Shown: piece after piece, positions 10,801 through 23,600 of the stretch
Layout: the number at the start of each line of letters is the position of its first letter
How positions within the stretch are numbered: position 1 is the first letter of the stretch
NCBI GenBank assembly: GCA_028564705.1
Contig: JAPXFQ010002460.1
Location: 875,501 to 939,500, forward strand
From: Apricaphanius iberus
Lineage: Eukaryota > Chordata > Actinopteri > Cyprinodontiformes > Aphaniidae
Direction of reading: 5' to 3'
DNA: 64,000 bases
Program-made: the position numbers and the translations under genes
The notes under the pieces: generated by a model
Told to the model about the DNA's origin: nothing
What the model saw: only the letters and a program-made list of their open reading frames with translations
The model's database searches: none

Positions 10801-12056
10801 AGCGTCCTCACAGGTCTACCTAAAAAGTCAATCAGACGGCTGCAGCTGATCCAGAACGCTGCTGCTGGCGTCCTCACTAGAACCAGGAAAGTAGAACACA
10901 TCACTCCAGTTATAAAGTCCAGACAATGGCTCCCCGTAGTCCCTAAAAAACACTTCAAATTACTTGTTTTAGTTCATAAATCACTTAATGGCATAGTACC
11001 AAAATATATGAAGCTCTCTTGTCACTATAACAACCCCCCAGAGCACACAGGTCATCTAATTCCAGTCTACTCGGCATCAGTGTAACCAGAACCAAACATG
11101 GAAAAGCAACTTTTAGTTTCGATGCTCCTTATTTGGAACAAACTTCCAGACCACTGCAGAACCACCGAAACAATGAGTTCCTTTAGCTCAAGGCTAAAAA
11201 AACCATCTGTTTAGAGCTACCTTTGATTAATGATATTAACAGCTGGAATATCATAACAGTAGTGTGTTTTAATATACTTTATATCTTTAAGGGTTTTTTT
11301 GTTTTGTTTTGTTTTTTGTTGCTTGTATTTATTCCCCATAACACTCAAAGTATATTGAATTGTCTTGTCGCTGAAAAGTGTGCTACACAACTAAATGTGC
11401 TTTGTCTTGCCGTACCTAAACGCACTAGCTGTGGAAACGAGGATATATTAGAATTTAAAGTCACAGCTTAATCGTCTTCATTTGTGAAGACTGGGCATAT
11501 AAAATGATTTTAAAGGTACAAGAAGTCATCCAAACCCGACCGTAGAAGCTTCAAGGAAATGTCTTCCATCGTTTAACACAAAGGGGGAAGTCACGACTAC
11601 ATAATGGGTTCATTTTGCCTGCTGAGAAGCTGCAGAGAACTGACAATCATGTTTAGAAGAACAATAAAGCTTTCCTTTTTAAATCATTTTTTTTTTTTTT
11701 TATGCCTGCTGTTTAGAGAGGAACCTATTTTGCATAGCTGAAAGCGTTAAAATCCCTAAAACTGTAACCAACCCTCTGCGTGTCTGTAAGGTGGAGCTGT
11801 GGGCGGTCTGTTGGGCAGCTGGTTAACCAGCGGTCAGTTCAGGCCTCTGCCTCAGATCCTGATGGAGCTGCCACCGAACCAGAGGGAGCAGCTCTACGGG
11901 AATATCGTCCGCGTGTTGGGCAGCCTGGACTGGACCGACGCAGCCCAGCTCATCGCGCTGGTGATGGGCAACGCCACGCTGCAGCAGCAGGTCACTGCTG
12001 CCCTGCTCAACTACGTCACAAAGGAACTCAGAGCTGAAGTGCGGTACGGGGACTGA
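7699..12056 (+). CDS. c19orf12: C19orf12 homologue (glycine-zipper membrane protein)
   Basis: Join 7699-7858 and 11791-12056; 426 nt, 141 aa, equal to a human isoform length. The family localises to mitochondria, ER and contact sites and is tied to lipid handling; human mutations cause a form of neurodegeneration with brain iron accumulation. Visible: an N-terminal helix ([11 protein letters not shown]), a glycine-rich hairpin (about residues 31-62, [25 protein letters not shown]) that forms the paired membrane segment, the conserved [15 protein letters not shown] (about 68-82), [15 protein letters not shown], and a C-terminus [14 protein letters not shown] close to the human one. The start ATG at 7699 follows an acceptor at 7655. 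The codon for Gly54 is split by the 3.9-kb intron, phase 1. Intact. Teleosts often have several paralogues, and which copy this is cannot be told. Confidence 0.93.
8236..8436. mobile_element. About 193-bp MITE with TTAA target duplication
   Basis: It lies in the c19orf12 intron. TTAA flanks both ends (8236-8239, 8433-8436). Terminal inverted repeats: left AGTGACAGTGTGTAGTTTTT, right (reverse complement) AGGCACATTGTGTAATTTTC. It contains 'gcccctactgg', common in such fish elements. TTAA suggests a piggyBac- or Kolobok-type source. Confidence 0.65.
9476..10050 (-). mobile_element. Tc1/mariner-like element remnant
   Basis: On the minus strand [14 protein letters not shown] matches the C-terminal region of Tc1-like transposases (IPQ.TI..LI.SM). 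Further upstream a diverged [13 protein letters not shown] block and 'tttgcacaacagcatgtgaaatt' at 9,915-9,940 are recognisable parts of a common fish Tc1 family. Stops and frameshifts show it is dead. Confidence 0.6.
10690..11222 (+). mobile_element. LINE (L2/Rex/CR1-type) reverse-transcriptase C-terminal fragment
   Basis: In the plus strand, with small frame changes: [53 protein letters not shown], then a degraded end. These are hallmarks of the thumb and C-terminal part of L2/Rex-type LINE reverse transcriptase. It lies in the c19orf12 intron. Confidence 0.75.
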
Positions 12057-12274
12057 GCTGTGGCTCACATTGGACCTGGAGAACTCCAAGCAAGGATTTT
12101 ATACTGGTGATTATGGGTGTTTTCATGGACACACTGGGAACTATGGATGCCTCAACCTTTTTCTGTATCGTAGGATCGGTATCCACAAATTGAATTCTTG
12201 ATGTTTTACATTTGTAATCATTCATTTCCCTGCTTCAATCAATGCTGCCTCTATTTATTTAAAGTTTGAATAAA
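11791..12274 (+). CDS. c19orf12: c19orf12 last exon (coding to 12056, then 3'UTR)
   Basis: The acceptor TCTGTAAG ends at 11790. Coding runs to TGA at 12054-12056. The 3'UTR is short, with AATAAA at 12269-12274, so the transcript probably ends near 12,290. Confidence 0.92.
12269..12274 (+). terminator. c19orf12: Poly(A) signal of c19orf12
   Basis: AATAAA 213 nt after the stop codon, followed by a T-rich stretch. Confidence 0.7.
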
Positions 12275-13241
12275 AGTTTTTATTAATGTTAAATGTTTCA
12301 TTTAAACAATATGTTAAAAGTTCTGAACAAATGGACTCAATAGGTTGAGCATGTCTGGGTTTCCAACAGGTTCATGACCTGCATTCACTCCAAAGTCCAA
12401 AAAATAGATGACTTGCATGATCAAGACACTTTAGCTAAGTCAAAAAAAGTAACTCATAAAGCTGCAAAAGATCAGGCTAAAATTCTTCATACCCCAGGCA
12501 TATTTAGATTAAAAGTGATCTTATAATTTGACCAACATGTTCCTACTGATTGGAAGTCACTTTAATATTTTGGAGCAGTCGAGCCAGAGACCTGACTCAT
12601 GGAGGCACATAAAGATTAATGGCTAAAAATAATTAAAATACTAGACATGCAGAAACCTGGTCATCAACTTTAAGGATGATCTGTTTTAATGATTCTAAAG
12701 ATTATAAAACTTTTGTATTTGACCTTTTCATAGATGCCTGTTTTATTTCCACTCATAAACCTGTTGGTATGAATAATTTTGGTCATTGGACAGAAGCCTT
12801 TAAAAATCAGTCTTCATCCACTAGAGGGCAGTGTAATTCAAGACAAGGGTAGAATTCGTTTTCAAAACTTTATTACGAAAAAAACCTGAAGATTTGCACA
12901 ATAAACTTAAACACAGCATCTCCTGATTTTTTTTTCATGAATGCAACCCTTTTTTCTTCTTTTGTCAGGTAAAGAAGACGTAATAAGGCACACAAAACAA
13001 AAAACACTCATGAATTTGAATAATCAAATTCATCATAATAACATAGTTTGGCTTTGTTCTTTGTTGGCAAATGTTTGTCACTCTGAAAGTTATCAAAAAA
13101 CTTGCCTCACATATGTCTGTCCTTGGAGGAAAATTGGACTCAATCTGAAGCTTGGGTGTAAATGGGACTTCCCTAATGGACCATGACCCCAAGCTGACCT
13201 CCAGATCAGATACAAATTGGTTTAAGGAAAACCTGTGGAGT

Positions 13242-13242
<1 letters not shown>

Positions 13243-13306
<64 letters not shown>
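13243..13306. repeat. (GT)n microsatellite
   Basis: About 32 GT units in an almost perfect run. It gives spurious poly-Cys-Val and poly-Thr-His reading frames on the two strands. Confidence 0.95.
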
Positions 13307-13307
<1 letters not shown>

Positions 13308-13574
13308 AGGTGGGGGGTCCAAACTTTAAGACTGCAGGTCAAAAGCAGCTCTGATAAAGAGCCACTGCAGGCCGGATTCACACTAAGCATGTAGTTCAGA
13401 AGTCACTGATCGCCTCTGTTCACTGGCCTTTTTAAACATCACACTGTTTCCAGCAGGTAAATCCTACAAGGCACGTGGCTTTGGCCCATTTGGAGCTTTC
13501 TGCGTAGTCGGAACTCTGAAAAATGACGTACTGCCCCACATTATAGACACATGGCTCTTTTTGGAAAAGTTTTT

Positions 13575-14440
13575 ACAGGTATGTGGTCTGTAGAAAACAT
13601 GTTAATGAAGTTCTTTGCACCAAATCACAATAAGCGAGCTCACCAGATCGATACTTGACCATTTCAGTCCCTTTCAGAATGAGCCGTTTATGGAGACCCG
13701 TCACTTTTAGGCGAATAAGCAGTGGCAGGCCTCGCCCACCCATCTTGTTACTAATGGTGTGTTCTAGTTGAACTTGGACATTCTGACTTCTGGAAAACCT
13801 CAACTGGGACGCCCTCCAGTTAGACATCCCACTCAGAAAGTCCGATTTAAAAATTTTTTTTTTACTTCGACTGACTTTCAATATTGCCGCTCCTCACGTC
13901 AAAAATGTAAGCTGTGGTGGAAAAATGTCTATTTTACAAGAAACACTTGTAATAATGTGTCTAAAATCCATCTTACATATAGAGCCTGCAATTCTAAACA
14001 TAAAATAAAAGTGGTGTTCGCATATGGAGACTACAGCTTGAAACTATGTGTGTAAGAGATGCAACTATGGCTACCTAGAATCTGATCTTAATTGACTACA
14101 TTGATTGGATTTTACTTGGACGTGACTCCAAACCCAGCTCCGAATTTCAACTTCAGAGGTAAATAAGACGTACCATAACCTGCAGGTTTGGAACAAATGA
14201 GAATGGCATCAAAATGGGGTGCGGGTTTAACAGGAGAAAGTTGCTTATTTAGCAAATTCCTATAATTGTGACATCACAATAAAAAAACTTTTTCAAACGG
14301 CTTGTAGAAATACAAGATTTCTGACTGCAAAACTTTGCAAAAAATTCATTTTTTATAAATTTTTCGAGTGTTTATAGAGGCAGATAAGGAAAAAATGGCA
14401 ACGCAAAAGGATAAAAAAAAAAAGTGAAATTTACATAAAA
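13575..14440. repeat. Fold-back repeat family, copy B
   Basis: It shares with copy A: 'gtctgta.aaaacatg', 'gctcaccaga', 'catttcagtccctttcagaatgagccgttta', 'cgcccacccatcttgttact', and near the end 'aaatggcaacgcaaaagg'. The middle differs from copy A. Confidence 0.6.
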
Positions 14441-15289
14441 TATCCCCTCTATGGCTTTGAATTCACAATATTCCCAATAAGACAACTTTTTCACATTCAT
14501 CAAACCCGTTAACAGGGTTCAGGAAAAAAAAGTGTCTCTTTACAGATGTCTAAAGTTTTTATATTTCATGAAACATTTTAAATATCAGATGGGAATAACC
14601 TAAGTAAAGAATAAAAATGATTTCTAATTTGTTATATATCCAATCCAATGTGGTCCTCTGTTAAAAAAACTAATTGCCCTCTAAACCTAAAAACTACCTT
14701 GGTAAACGGCACTACCATCAAGTTTCAGTCGTACCTGGGAGTGACGGCTTCAGCCATACCACAGCCTGCCAAACAGGATTTCTTTTTGGAAAAGAGGGGC
14801 AAAATCATAATCATTCTTACAGTCATTTATATTTCCAATTACAGTAAGTCACCCAGGTCGGGTTTATAAAAACCTCAGAGCATCACTCCATTAACTACAT
14901 GCTTGATTGTAGGCATAATCGACCATTTCTGAAATGTGAAAGGGTGCAGACTTTCGAAAAAAAAAAAACAGCCCTTCATTTTGTCTAATCAGTCCACAGA
15001 ATATTTTTCCAAAGTCTTGAGGATCACAAAAAAAAATATATATAATATATATATATATTTTTGTTGACAAATGTGAGAATGGCCTTGGTGTTTTTGTTAG
15101 TAGGTACTAGTTTTGAACTCAAAAATCTTCCATGGGGGCCACAGTTGCCCAGAGTCTTTCTGTTCATTCATATCAACCTTGGCTGAGGCAAGAAAGGTCT
15201 GCAGTGCTTTAGATGTGGCCCTCGCTTTGTTTGAGACCACCTGGATGACTTATCGATGTATACCACATTCCTAGAAGTACTGAATGAGG

Positions 15290-16250
15290 AGGACGAGCGG
15301 CAACAATGTTTAATTCAGATTTAATCATTAATCCCAGACCAATTAATATCTACAGTTCTTTTAAAAAGCAATAAAAGAGAAAGGAAGCAATTCTACTGTA
15401 TATCTAACCCTTCAGAAATTGATGGTCTGGTTCACAGTATTAGCCCTACTTTCTCATTGCATCTGGCATCAGACAGTGAAGCCTTGTTGAAAAAGGTGAT
15501 TAGCCATTGGAGGTTGGCTCCCTGGTTTAATGCATAGTTGCGTACTTTAAAGCAGAAGACTAGGAAAATTGAGTCTATCCCAGTTTTAGTCCTACTTTTC
15601 ATACTAGGCTTAAAACCTTCCTTTTTGATAAAGCTTATACTTAGAATGGCTTACGTCATCCTGAGTAGTTCTGCGGCTATAGGCATAGACTGTCGGGGAA
15701 CAGACTGACCACTTTTCTCCTCTACTGCTGTCCAGTAGTATTCTTTCTCAGTGTTTTTCTTTCCATAGAAGCTACACCTGGTCTGGTGCTCAGCTACGAT
15801 GTCATGTCGGATGCGGAGCATCGACTCGGATGATGTTCCCAGTGGCCGAGTATCTTCCATGTCCTGTTAACCTTTTATTATCTTTGATATAGAAATTACT
15901 CTTAGAGAAGTACCTTTTGTGCTGTCTCTTCTCAGACCCCCAGACGGTCGTGGCAGATGGCCGCTCGTACGGAGCCAGGTTCTGCCGGAGGCTTCTTCCT
16001 ATTCAAGGGGAGTTTTTCCTCTCCCCTGTCGCTGCATGCTTGCTCGGAGGAGGGCTGTGATTGGAAAGTCTACATCAATTGGCCCCAACCTCAAGTCAAT
16101 GACTTGATGCAATCTGCTGGGATTCTTTAAATAGAAAACTTTAACTGATTTTGTTTGCATAAGTACTTTGAAATGACTTTTCGTGTTAAGGGCCTTGAGA
16201 TTACGTCTTATGTGAATTGGTGCTACATAAATAAACTGAGTTGAACTGAA
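15290..16250 (+). mobile_element. Internally deleted LINE (L2/Rex-type) with 3' tail
   Basis: Near 15,510-15,570 the plus strand reads LAPWFNA, a stop, then LRTLKQKTRKIE, a typical piece before the reverse-transcriptase domain. At about 15,590 it jumps to the 3' end: KTFLFDKAYT-like codons, then the well-known non-coding tail with 'gtttttcctctcccctgtcgc' and 'ggtgctacataaataaactgagttgaa'. The RT domain is missing, so this is a dead copy with an internal deletion. Confidence 0.72.
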
Positions 16251-16481
16251 TAGTCATTTATAAGTGGAGTTTTATTGTAAAGGGGTATCCAATATTTCTG
16301 TGCTTTACACAAAATCTTGTTTTATTTGGTTTTGCAGAACACTTTTCACAGGGAAAGCACTATAATGGACCGATACCACAGTAACAACGGACTTCCGAGT
16401 TAACAACCACATAATGCCACAACATGATGGCAGTTTATATGAACATAAAGCTAGTTTAAAATGCTAATGACAGTGATTCTT

Positions 16482-17558
16482 TTTATTTATTTTTTCCATA
16501 TTTAAGGATTAACGCGTCGTTAGAATAGGTATGGTTGAAGACCTATAAGCATCAAATTGTTATTAGCTTAATTAGAAACTAATTCATTAGTTAATTAACT
16601 AATAAGCATGCTGAAATGAGTGAACCCTCATTAGCACAGAGAGTGCCTGCATAGCATAGCATGAGATTAACAATTATTGTAGGGTCAATCATTTACAATC
16701 AGCAAGCAGCTGCTTAAACTCCATATTACTGGTGCATACGTGTGGTATATATAGTGAGTCTAGAGGTGAAAAGCTCATGCCACTGACATTTAAAAAAGAA
16801 GCAGCAGCATTGATTGTCTTTGGTAAAAGTAAAAAAAAAAAAATAGGAAGACTAACAATTATCTAAGACATGTGAAACGCTGACCACTCATCACTTCTCA
16901 ATAGAGCCCAGCAAAAAAAAAAATGAAATATCTGAACCATCTCTTTAAAAACAAGCAATCTTATTTTCAAAACAGACTTTTGCTAAATTTATCAAGGAGT
17001 TATCTACTTTGACATAAACATGTCATTTCACTCAGGCTTTCTAGAAAAGAACTTTTGGTAGAAAATTCCCATACAGGGAAAAAAAAAAAAAATGTTGATG
17101 CATACAAAATATATATTTTTTATAAATACCAAACGAGCAATTGTTCGACCTGAGACAACGTGTAAGAAACTGTTGAAGTGTGTCAAAGTGTGAAGTGATT
17201 GTGTAACAGCCGTGTGAAACACTAGCAGAGAAATGACGGAGACTCTCAAGTAACAGTAGCTCAGTGTCATCAGTGCTTGAAGGCAGCGAAACAAAGCTGC
17301 AGAATGACCAAGAGGAGCATTCCTAGCCTCCTGCACCGTCTGCAGCGTTTCAGCTAAGGTGCTCACAGTGTAAGGACAAATTACACAAGGCAGTATGAAA
17401 GCAGTGATGCATTACTGGAGTTACGTGCAAAAAAATACTTTTCAGTTCACTTAGATATAAAGCGAGTAAATAAAACAAAAGTGTACACTGTACAATATAT
17501 CATCTCTGATCAGAAGTGAGAGTAAGAACCTATAAAAAGTCCAAATTCTATGTTGGGT
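16482..17558 (-). other. ap2a2: Probable 3'UTR of ap2a2
   Basis: Sequence after the ap2a2 stop. On the minus strand AATAAA occurs at about 16,487-16,482 and again at 16,276-16,271; either could be the poly(A) signal. The real end is unproven. Confidence 0.35.
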
Positions 17559-17636
17559 CTAAAACTGTTCTGAGAGCAGCTCACACAGCCTCTGAGATAC
17601 GGACTCCATACTGGTCCGGAGGGTGAGGCGGTACAT
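17559..17636 (-). CDS. ap2a2: ap2a2 exon 22 (stop codon)
   Basis: [20 protein letters not shown] then LSEQF and TAG at 17561-17559; acceptor TTTCAG. Confidence 0.96.
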   Translation of the reverse strand: MYRLTLRTSMESVSQRLCELLSEQF

Positions 17637-20600
17637 CTGAAAGAAAACCACAAAATGCACCCAAAGAAAATCAGCCATTTACATCTTTATGATAGTCAGA
17701 ACATATGCTTTTATGCAGCTCAGATCAGTGTATTTCACTAGCATATATTCACTACAAATGTCTTTGCAAGCACCTGATTTATTGCTGTGTGTGGGTGTTT
17801 ACCTGCGCCTGTGTGTTTGGCTCCAGCCTAAGGAGGCAGCCCACCTGAGTGGTCTTAGTGTGGATGATTCCAGCTCCAACAAAGTTTGCAGGATTAGGAT
17901 CCACACCGTCCAACAGAGCGACACCAAAACCCAACAGCTGAAGGAATTAAAGCACAAGTAATGTCCAGGGCTGGATGGCACCAACAAAAATTTACTTTGA
18001 TTTCAGATTAAAGCATGGTTCAAGTTTAAATTCTGTTGTAACCAACTTTAAACCTAGTTTTAAACTAATACTGATTCAATTTAAGCTACTGGCTGTTTCC
18101 AGAGGTTAACTGGGGACCGGTTTGGCTTACACAATTCAACAGATTGCTTTATTGTTAGTCAGCAGAAACTCTCTGAAGATGCAGCACTTTATTCTGTCCC
18201 ATAGGGACCACAGCGGCTGGCTTCGACAGGCCCCCCGTGAGTCCGAACGATCCGTTAAAACTATCAACCAGTCTTCAATTATTTGCCTCCATTGCACCAT
18301 TAATTTGGTCAGCAAGTGTTTCTAAAAAGGAGGAAAAGTTTGAGCTTCTCTGCTGAGGCATGATTCACCCGATTAAACTCCACGGTCTCAACAACATGCT
18401 TTCTGATGTCTACAGCTTAATTACAAAGCCCATTTAATTATTAAATTTAATCTCCATATCCACCCTCCTTGATTTAAAGAAGACTTGTTATGTGTCTATT
18501 TAAATAAGTTACTAAATGGTTATGGTGTGTACAAAACATTTGAATAAATTCCTTGCACAAAATCACTCACTAATTGATCTCACCAGCTCCTGTTTTGAGG
18601 CCCAGTTCACTTTTATGCAAATTAGCGGTTGCAGACCACGCCCACCCATTTTTTTACTAAGCTGTTGGTCTATGAGGAGCTTTTCTGGTTATTCACAGGT
18701 ACCAGAGACCCAAATGGCAACAGAAGAGGAGGAAAAAAGTGACATTTCCTTTAAATCAGTTTAACTTTAAAAGAGCTGTACTAAACAGAGAATAATTATA
18801 AAGGCTGCAACAAAGTTCTACCTAATTTTAAACTTGGTTTAACTCATTTTAAGTCTAGTTTTACTAGTCTTTGATTAGTGGTGTAATCCAGCCGTAGCGA
18901 TTCTTTAAAACACAAAATGTGAAATTCATAAACACCATTTGATTTTATATCTTTGATCCCTTAAGGTTTACAAAATAGTATATTTTAACATCAGCACTAT
19001 ATATTTATCAAATCATGACTTAAAAGGAACGGTACCATTTCATAATTATATTTTTATTGTTTACCTTGGCTTTGGTGACATCTGTGTCCATCTGGTTTTT
19101 GGCTTTGAAGATTTTCTGCACCTCTTGTTGAGGGCTGATAACGCCGAACCAAAAACAGAAAGGTATTAATTTCCAAAGAAATAATATATACAAATATAAA
19201 TCACCATTAAGTACCCATGCACAACGTCTAGCATTAATCTGATGACTACTGATACATACAATGGGGCAAAAAGTATTTGGCAGCAGGTAATTGTGCAGGT
19301 TGTCCCACGTAAAAACAGAAGAGAGGTCTGTAATTTTTATCATAGGTACACTTCAGCTGTGAGAGACAATGTAAAAAAAAAATAAATCCAAGAAATCACA
19401 TTGTGTGATTTGTAAAGATTTCATTTTTCTAATAGTGCAGAAAATAAATATTTAGCAACAAAAAACAAGTGAGAATTCTGTCCCTGACAGACCTGATACT
19501 TTTTCTTTAAGAACCTTTTCTATTCTCCACTCTTTACCTGTGTTAATGGCATCGGTTTAAAGCCTTAACGTGCTCTCCAGGATTACAGAAATGTGAAAAT
19601 TAACAGAGAAAATAAAAGGAAAACTGATGAAACAAGAATCAATTAAAACATTTAGCAAAAACAGTAATTAAAATTATGACAATTAAAAACAGAGCGAGTG
19701 ACAAAAGCTAATCAGTCTAAACAGTTAAGTTTTAAGAGTTCAGTGATTCTGCAGCTTTGTCCCCACTGTCCCAAACCTTCAAAAAGTTAGACTCCAACAT
19801 CCATAATGGACAAGACCAGAGACATGTCCCAGGACCCATGGGACATGATTGCGTACCTACACAAGTCTGGGATGAGCCAGTCTACAATAGGCAAGCAGCT
19901 TGATGTAGGGCTGCCACGATTAGTCGATTTGTCACGACAGCGTCGACAAGTCAAATTATTGGAAAAATAAAATAAAAATCAGTAATCGACGTTATCGTTT
20001 ATTTTCTAAAGCTTTGTTTATCTCTTAAAAAACAGCCGCTGTCATTAGACCGCTGTATCCAGGGGTATTCATAGATTGATGAAATTATCCAGATTCTCTC
20101 ATATGACGTCTTCTACAGTCCGAGCCGCTGCTTAGAGGCTGGTTCTGATCCGTTTATACACAGATCCGCAGCTGACTGCACGTCAAGGTGCAGGTGTCGC
20201 AACAAAAAACTGCTGCTTAGTATTGCAATAATATACTTATTTTGTCATAATGTGATGTTTACTCTCACTTTAGATGTTAAATGGCTGTGGGCAGGAAGGA
20301 TCATTCAGTAGTTTTGATGAAGCTCCTGACTGAAGAGGCTGTTGTATTACTTGATGGCTGCAACATTAACAGTAGGGATGGTAATTTCTTTACACTTAGC
20401 ACACGTCATGTATCACTTTGAGATAACATGCAAATATTAGAGTAGCTGCTCCTGCAATAACATGCATTTTAAACATGATCCGATTTGTCGACTAATTGAA
20501 AAAAAAACAAAAAAACGTTGATTATCAAAATAATCGTTTTTGGCAGCCCTAGCTTGATGACAAGAAATCAACAGTTTAAGCAACAATTAGAAAAGGGATC

Positions 20601-23600
20601 ACTGACAATCTCCCTCGACTTAGGGCTCAATGCAAGGTCTCAACTTTTGGGGTAAACACGATCCTAAGAACGGTGAGGAAACAGCCCACAGCTACACGGA
20701 AATGCAAAAAGCATTTCAGGACTCTATTGCACTGGCCTAGACAGTCTCCAGACCTCAATGGGATAGAGAATCTGTGGATGGAGTTGAAAGTCTGTGTTGC
20801 CCAGCAACAGCCTCAAAACATCCCAGCTCTAGGGAAGAACTGCATGGAAGAATGGGCAAAAATAGGAGCTGTGTGGAAACCCGGTGAAGACCCACAGAAA
20901 ATGCTTAACCTCTCTCATTGCCAACCAAGGTTACATTGCAAAGTATTGAGCTGAACTTCTGTTGTTGACCAAATACCTTTTTTTTTTTTACCAATAAACA
21001 AATTATTTGAAAATAATACAATGAGATTTTCTTGGATTTCTTGTTTTAAATTCTTTTTATCCCAGGCGAGGAGTACCTATGATGAAAATTAGAGACGTCA
21101 CGTTTTTTTAAGTGGGGCAACTTGCACAATTGTGGGCTGCCAAGTTCTATTTTGCCCTACTGCATGACCTTAAACTAGCTGGATGGAACTACTTTATTAA
21201 AGGAAAGTAGGGCTTACGCTCCAAGCTGTTTCCAGCGTTGGAAAAAGTCTTGGGATGTCATCTCCGTGGGTTGGAAAAACTTATTAAGCATCACAGGGAG
21301 TTTGACTGCAATGTTCTGCAAAGTTCCACCATATCTGCTCTTGCACATACAGCAAGAAGTTTACATGTAAACACCTAAATAACAGAATCAAGAATTCAAA
21401 AACAACACATACAGACTTACTAACCTGAATTGAACGTTGAGTACTGGAGCATCCGAGAAATCTGAGACACACTCAATGTTCAGGATCTGCTGGAGCTGAG
21501 CACCACCTTCAATGAGCGGCTCCACCGGCTTTACCTGGACATTCAGCTGTAAAGCTGCTGGTCAAGGATCCTGGAGGTACTCAAAGGAACAGCAGTATGC
21601 ACTTTAAGTCCAATCCACCCATCCGGATTTAAAGGGCCTATCTCATACTATTTTACAGCTTTCAACTTCTGGGATAGACATATATATGATAAAATGTTAC
21701 TGTTGGTGTTATATAGTATTAATTTGTCTGACAGATAAAAACAGGCTGAGCCTAATGTCGACCCGGAGTCCGACAGATAATTTGAAGTGCACCGAGTACC
21801 ACAATGTTACTGTTATATTAAGGGCTCGGATGTTTGGTTTATTTATTTATTTTAAACGGAGTCAATAAAGCTTATTTCAGCTGCTAAATCTACCAGGCTA
21901 TAGATGGAGCCCATCCAGACTTTAGACAGAGCCCAAACCAACACAGCTGAGTCCAGCAAACAATCTTTCCAGCCCAGTATCTAAAAAAGCCGTGGGTGTT
22001 GTTTACACCAGTTTAGTGAAAATTCTGAGATGCTACAGATCAATTAATTAACCACACAATGCTGTTAGAAGATTACATAAGCAGCTTGATAAATGGCTAA
22101 CACACATTAGCGTTAGCATGTACTTACTTACTTCTCTGTCCATGAGGCATCTTTGTTTTTCGATCCAGCAGCTGTTCTTTAGGAATGTAGAATAAAATCC
22201 TGTAATCCCAGCAGCCAAACGTTTTCACAGACAAAAAAGTGGTTCCAGCTGCTAAAACCAGAGCAGCTATGAGCTTTGAGAAGGGGACGGGTGTGTTTGT
22301 AATTCTACCAGAGGTAGGCTGCTCTCTCTGCAGGGGCGGTGCAGACACCTCTAGCACTTCCTAGTGGTAACATAGTGACATAAAATATGTCACTATGTTA
22401 CCACTCAGTTGTTTTCCAGGAAAGGGCGGTGCAGCTGCTCAGAGAGCAGGATTAAGGAGGATTACTCAAACACGCATTAATTGAGCCAAAAACCACTCTG
22501 GTGGGGTTTTTCATGAGAAAATTGCACTACCAGATAGCTGAAAACTCCAAAAACTTGATTTTGCATGATATAGGCCCTTTAACTTAGCAAATTGGTCTGT
22601 TCTTACCATTAGATAATTGCGTGGTGGATTACTTCTCAGTTAGAAACAACTTATCTAACCCTAACTGAAGCAGAGTTTTCTATTAAATACCAGGACAAAC
22701 AACCTTTGGAAAGGAGTACTCGAGTCATGGACTCATACTCAAATCCTGACTTGAGTCACATTTTAGGGACTTGTGGCTAAATAGGTAGAGTAGTTGACTT
22801 GCAATCAGAGGGTCATAGGTTCAATTCTAGCTTCCTCCTGTCACTTGTTGATGTGCTCCTGGGTGAGGCACTTAACCCTAATTTGCCTAAAAAGCTCTCT
22901 CTTGGTGTCTGAATGTGTGCGTTTGTTTTGGCTCACGTGTAAAGCGCTTTAAATAGTCAATATGACTAGAAAAGCTCCATATAAGCCCGGTCCATTTGCT
23001 ATTTATTTGACTCACCAGCATCCCAGATTGCAATGTTAGGACTTCGACTCTCACATGTGGAATTGCTATTGCTGGTTTTATAAATAGCCAATGCTAGTTT
23101 TATTTATTTTTAATATTAAGTCAGATTGCTGGACATATTTAACTCCCCAAAGCTTTTCTAAGTGTATGAGTGACGTATCAGTGATTTTTGTCCACATTGA
23201 TTTTGAGCATGTTTTATTGTCTAGGGCATTATTAACAACTGGGAGCACGGTGGGCAACCACCCTCTTTAACAAATTAAATGAGGTCAGAATTTATTCTAT
23301 AGATAACAATCACTTAAATGTTCTATCAAATTTACCTTAAAAGAAAACAAGCAGTCTCAACGCTATGTTCAATAGTCAAAGTAAGAGCATTTCAAATTCC
23401 TATGCCCTCTGAACAAGGTCAGCTTCCTATCTGACAATAATGAGCAGGTTCGTCTGGGTTTCTCTTTCTTTCCTGATTACAATGGTTTATTCCAAGATGA
23501 CGCCAGGATTCATCTGGCTCAAATTGTGTAGGTTTGGTTCAAGGAGTCCAGTCCGTAACCTCCCTGAGAATCTTTGGGATGTGCTGGAGAAGAATCGGTG

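Larger units (their letters stand above)
12291..16480. other. Region between c19orf12 and ap2a2 (convergent genes), repeats only
   Basis: No coding gene was recognised. It holds a (GT)n microsatellite (about 13,243-13,306), fold-back family copy B (13,575-14,440), a short (TA)n near 15,036-15,058 and a truncated LINE (15,290-16,250). Stretches 12,300-12,900 and 14,450-15,290 are plain A/T-rich sequence in which I see nothing. Confidence 0.6.

Noticed and set aside
12965..13394. 141-aa minus-strand and 80-aa plus-strand frames
   Set aside because: They run through the (GT)n microsatellite, giving poly-His/Thr and poly-Cys/Val; no domain and no exon borders.
22779..22998. tRNA gene
   Set aside because: A and B boxes are present, but the acceptor stem does not close and the SINE body follows; the same holds for the copies at 44,055 and 61,685.
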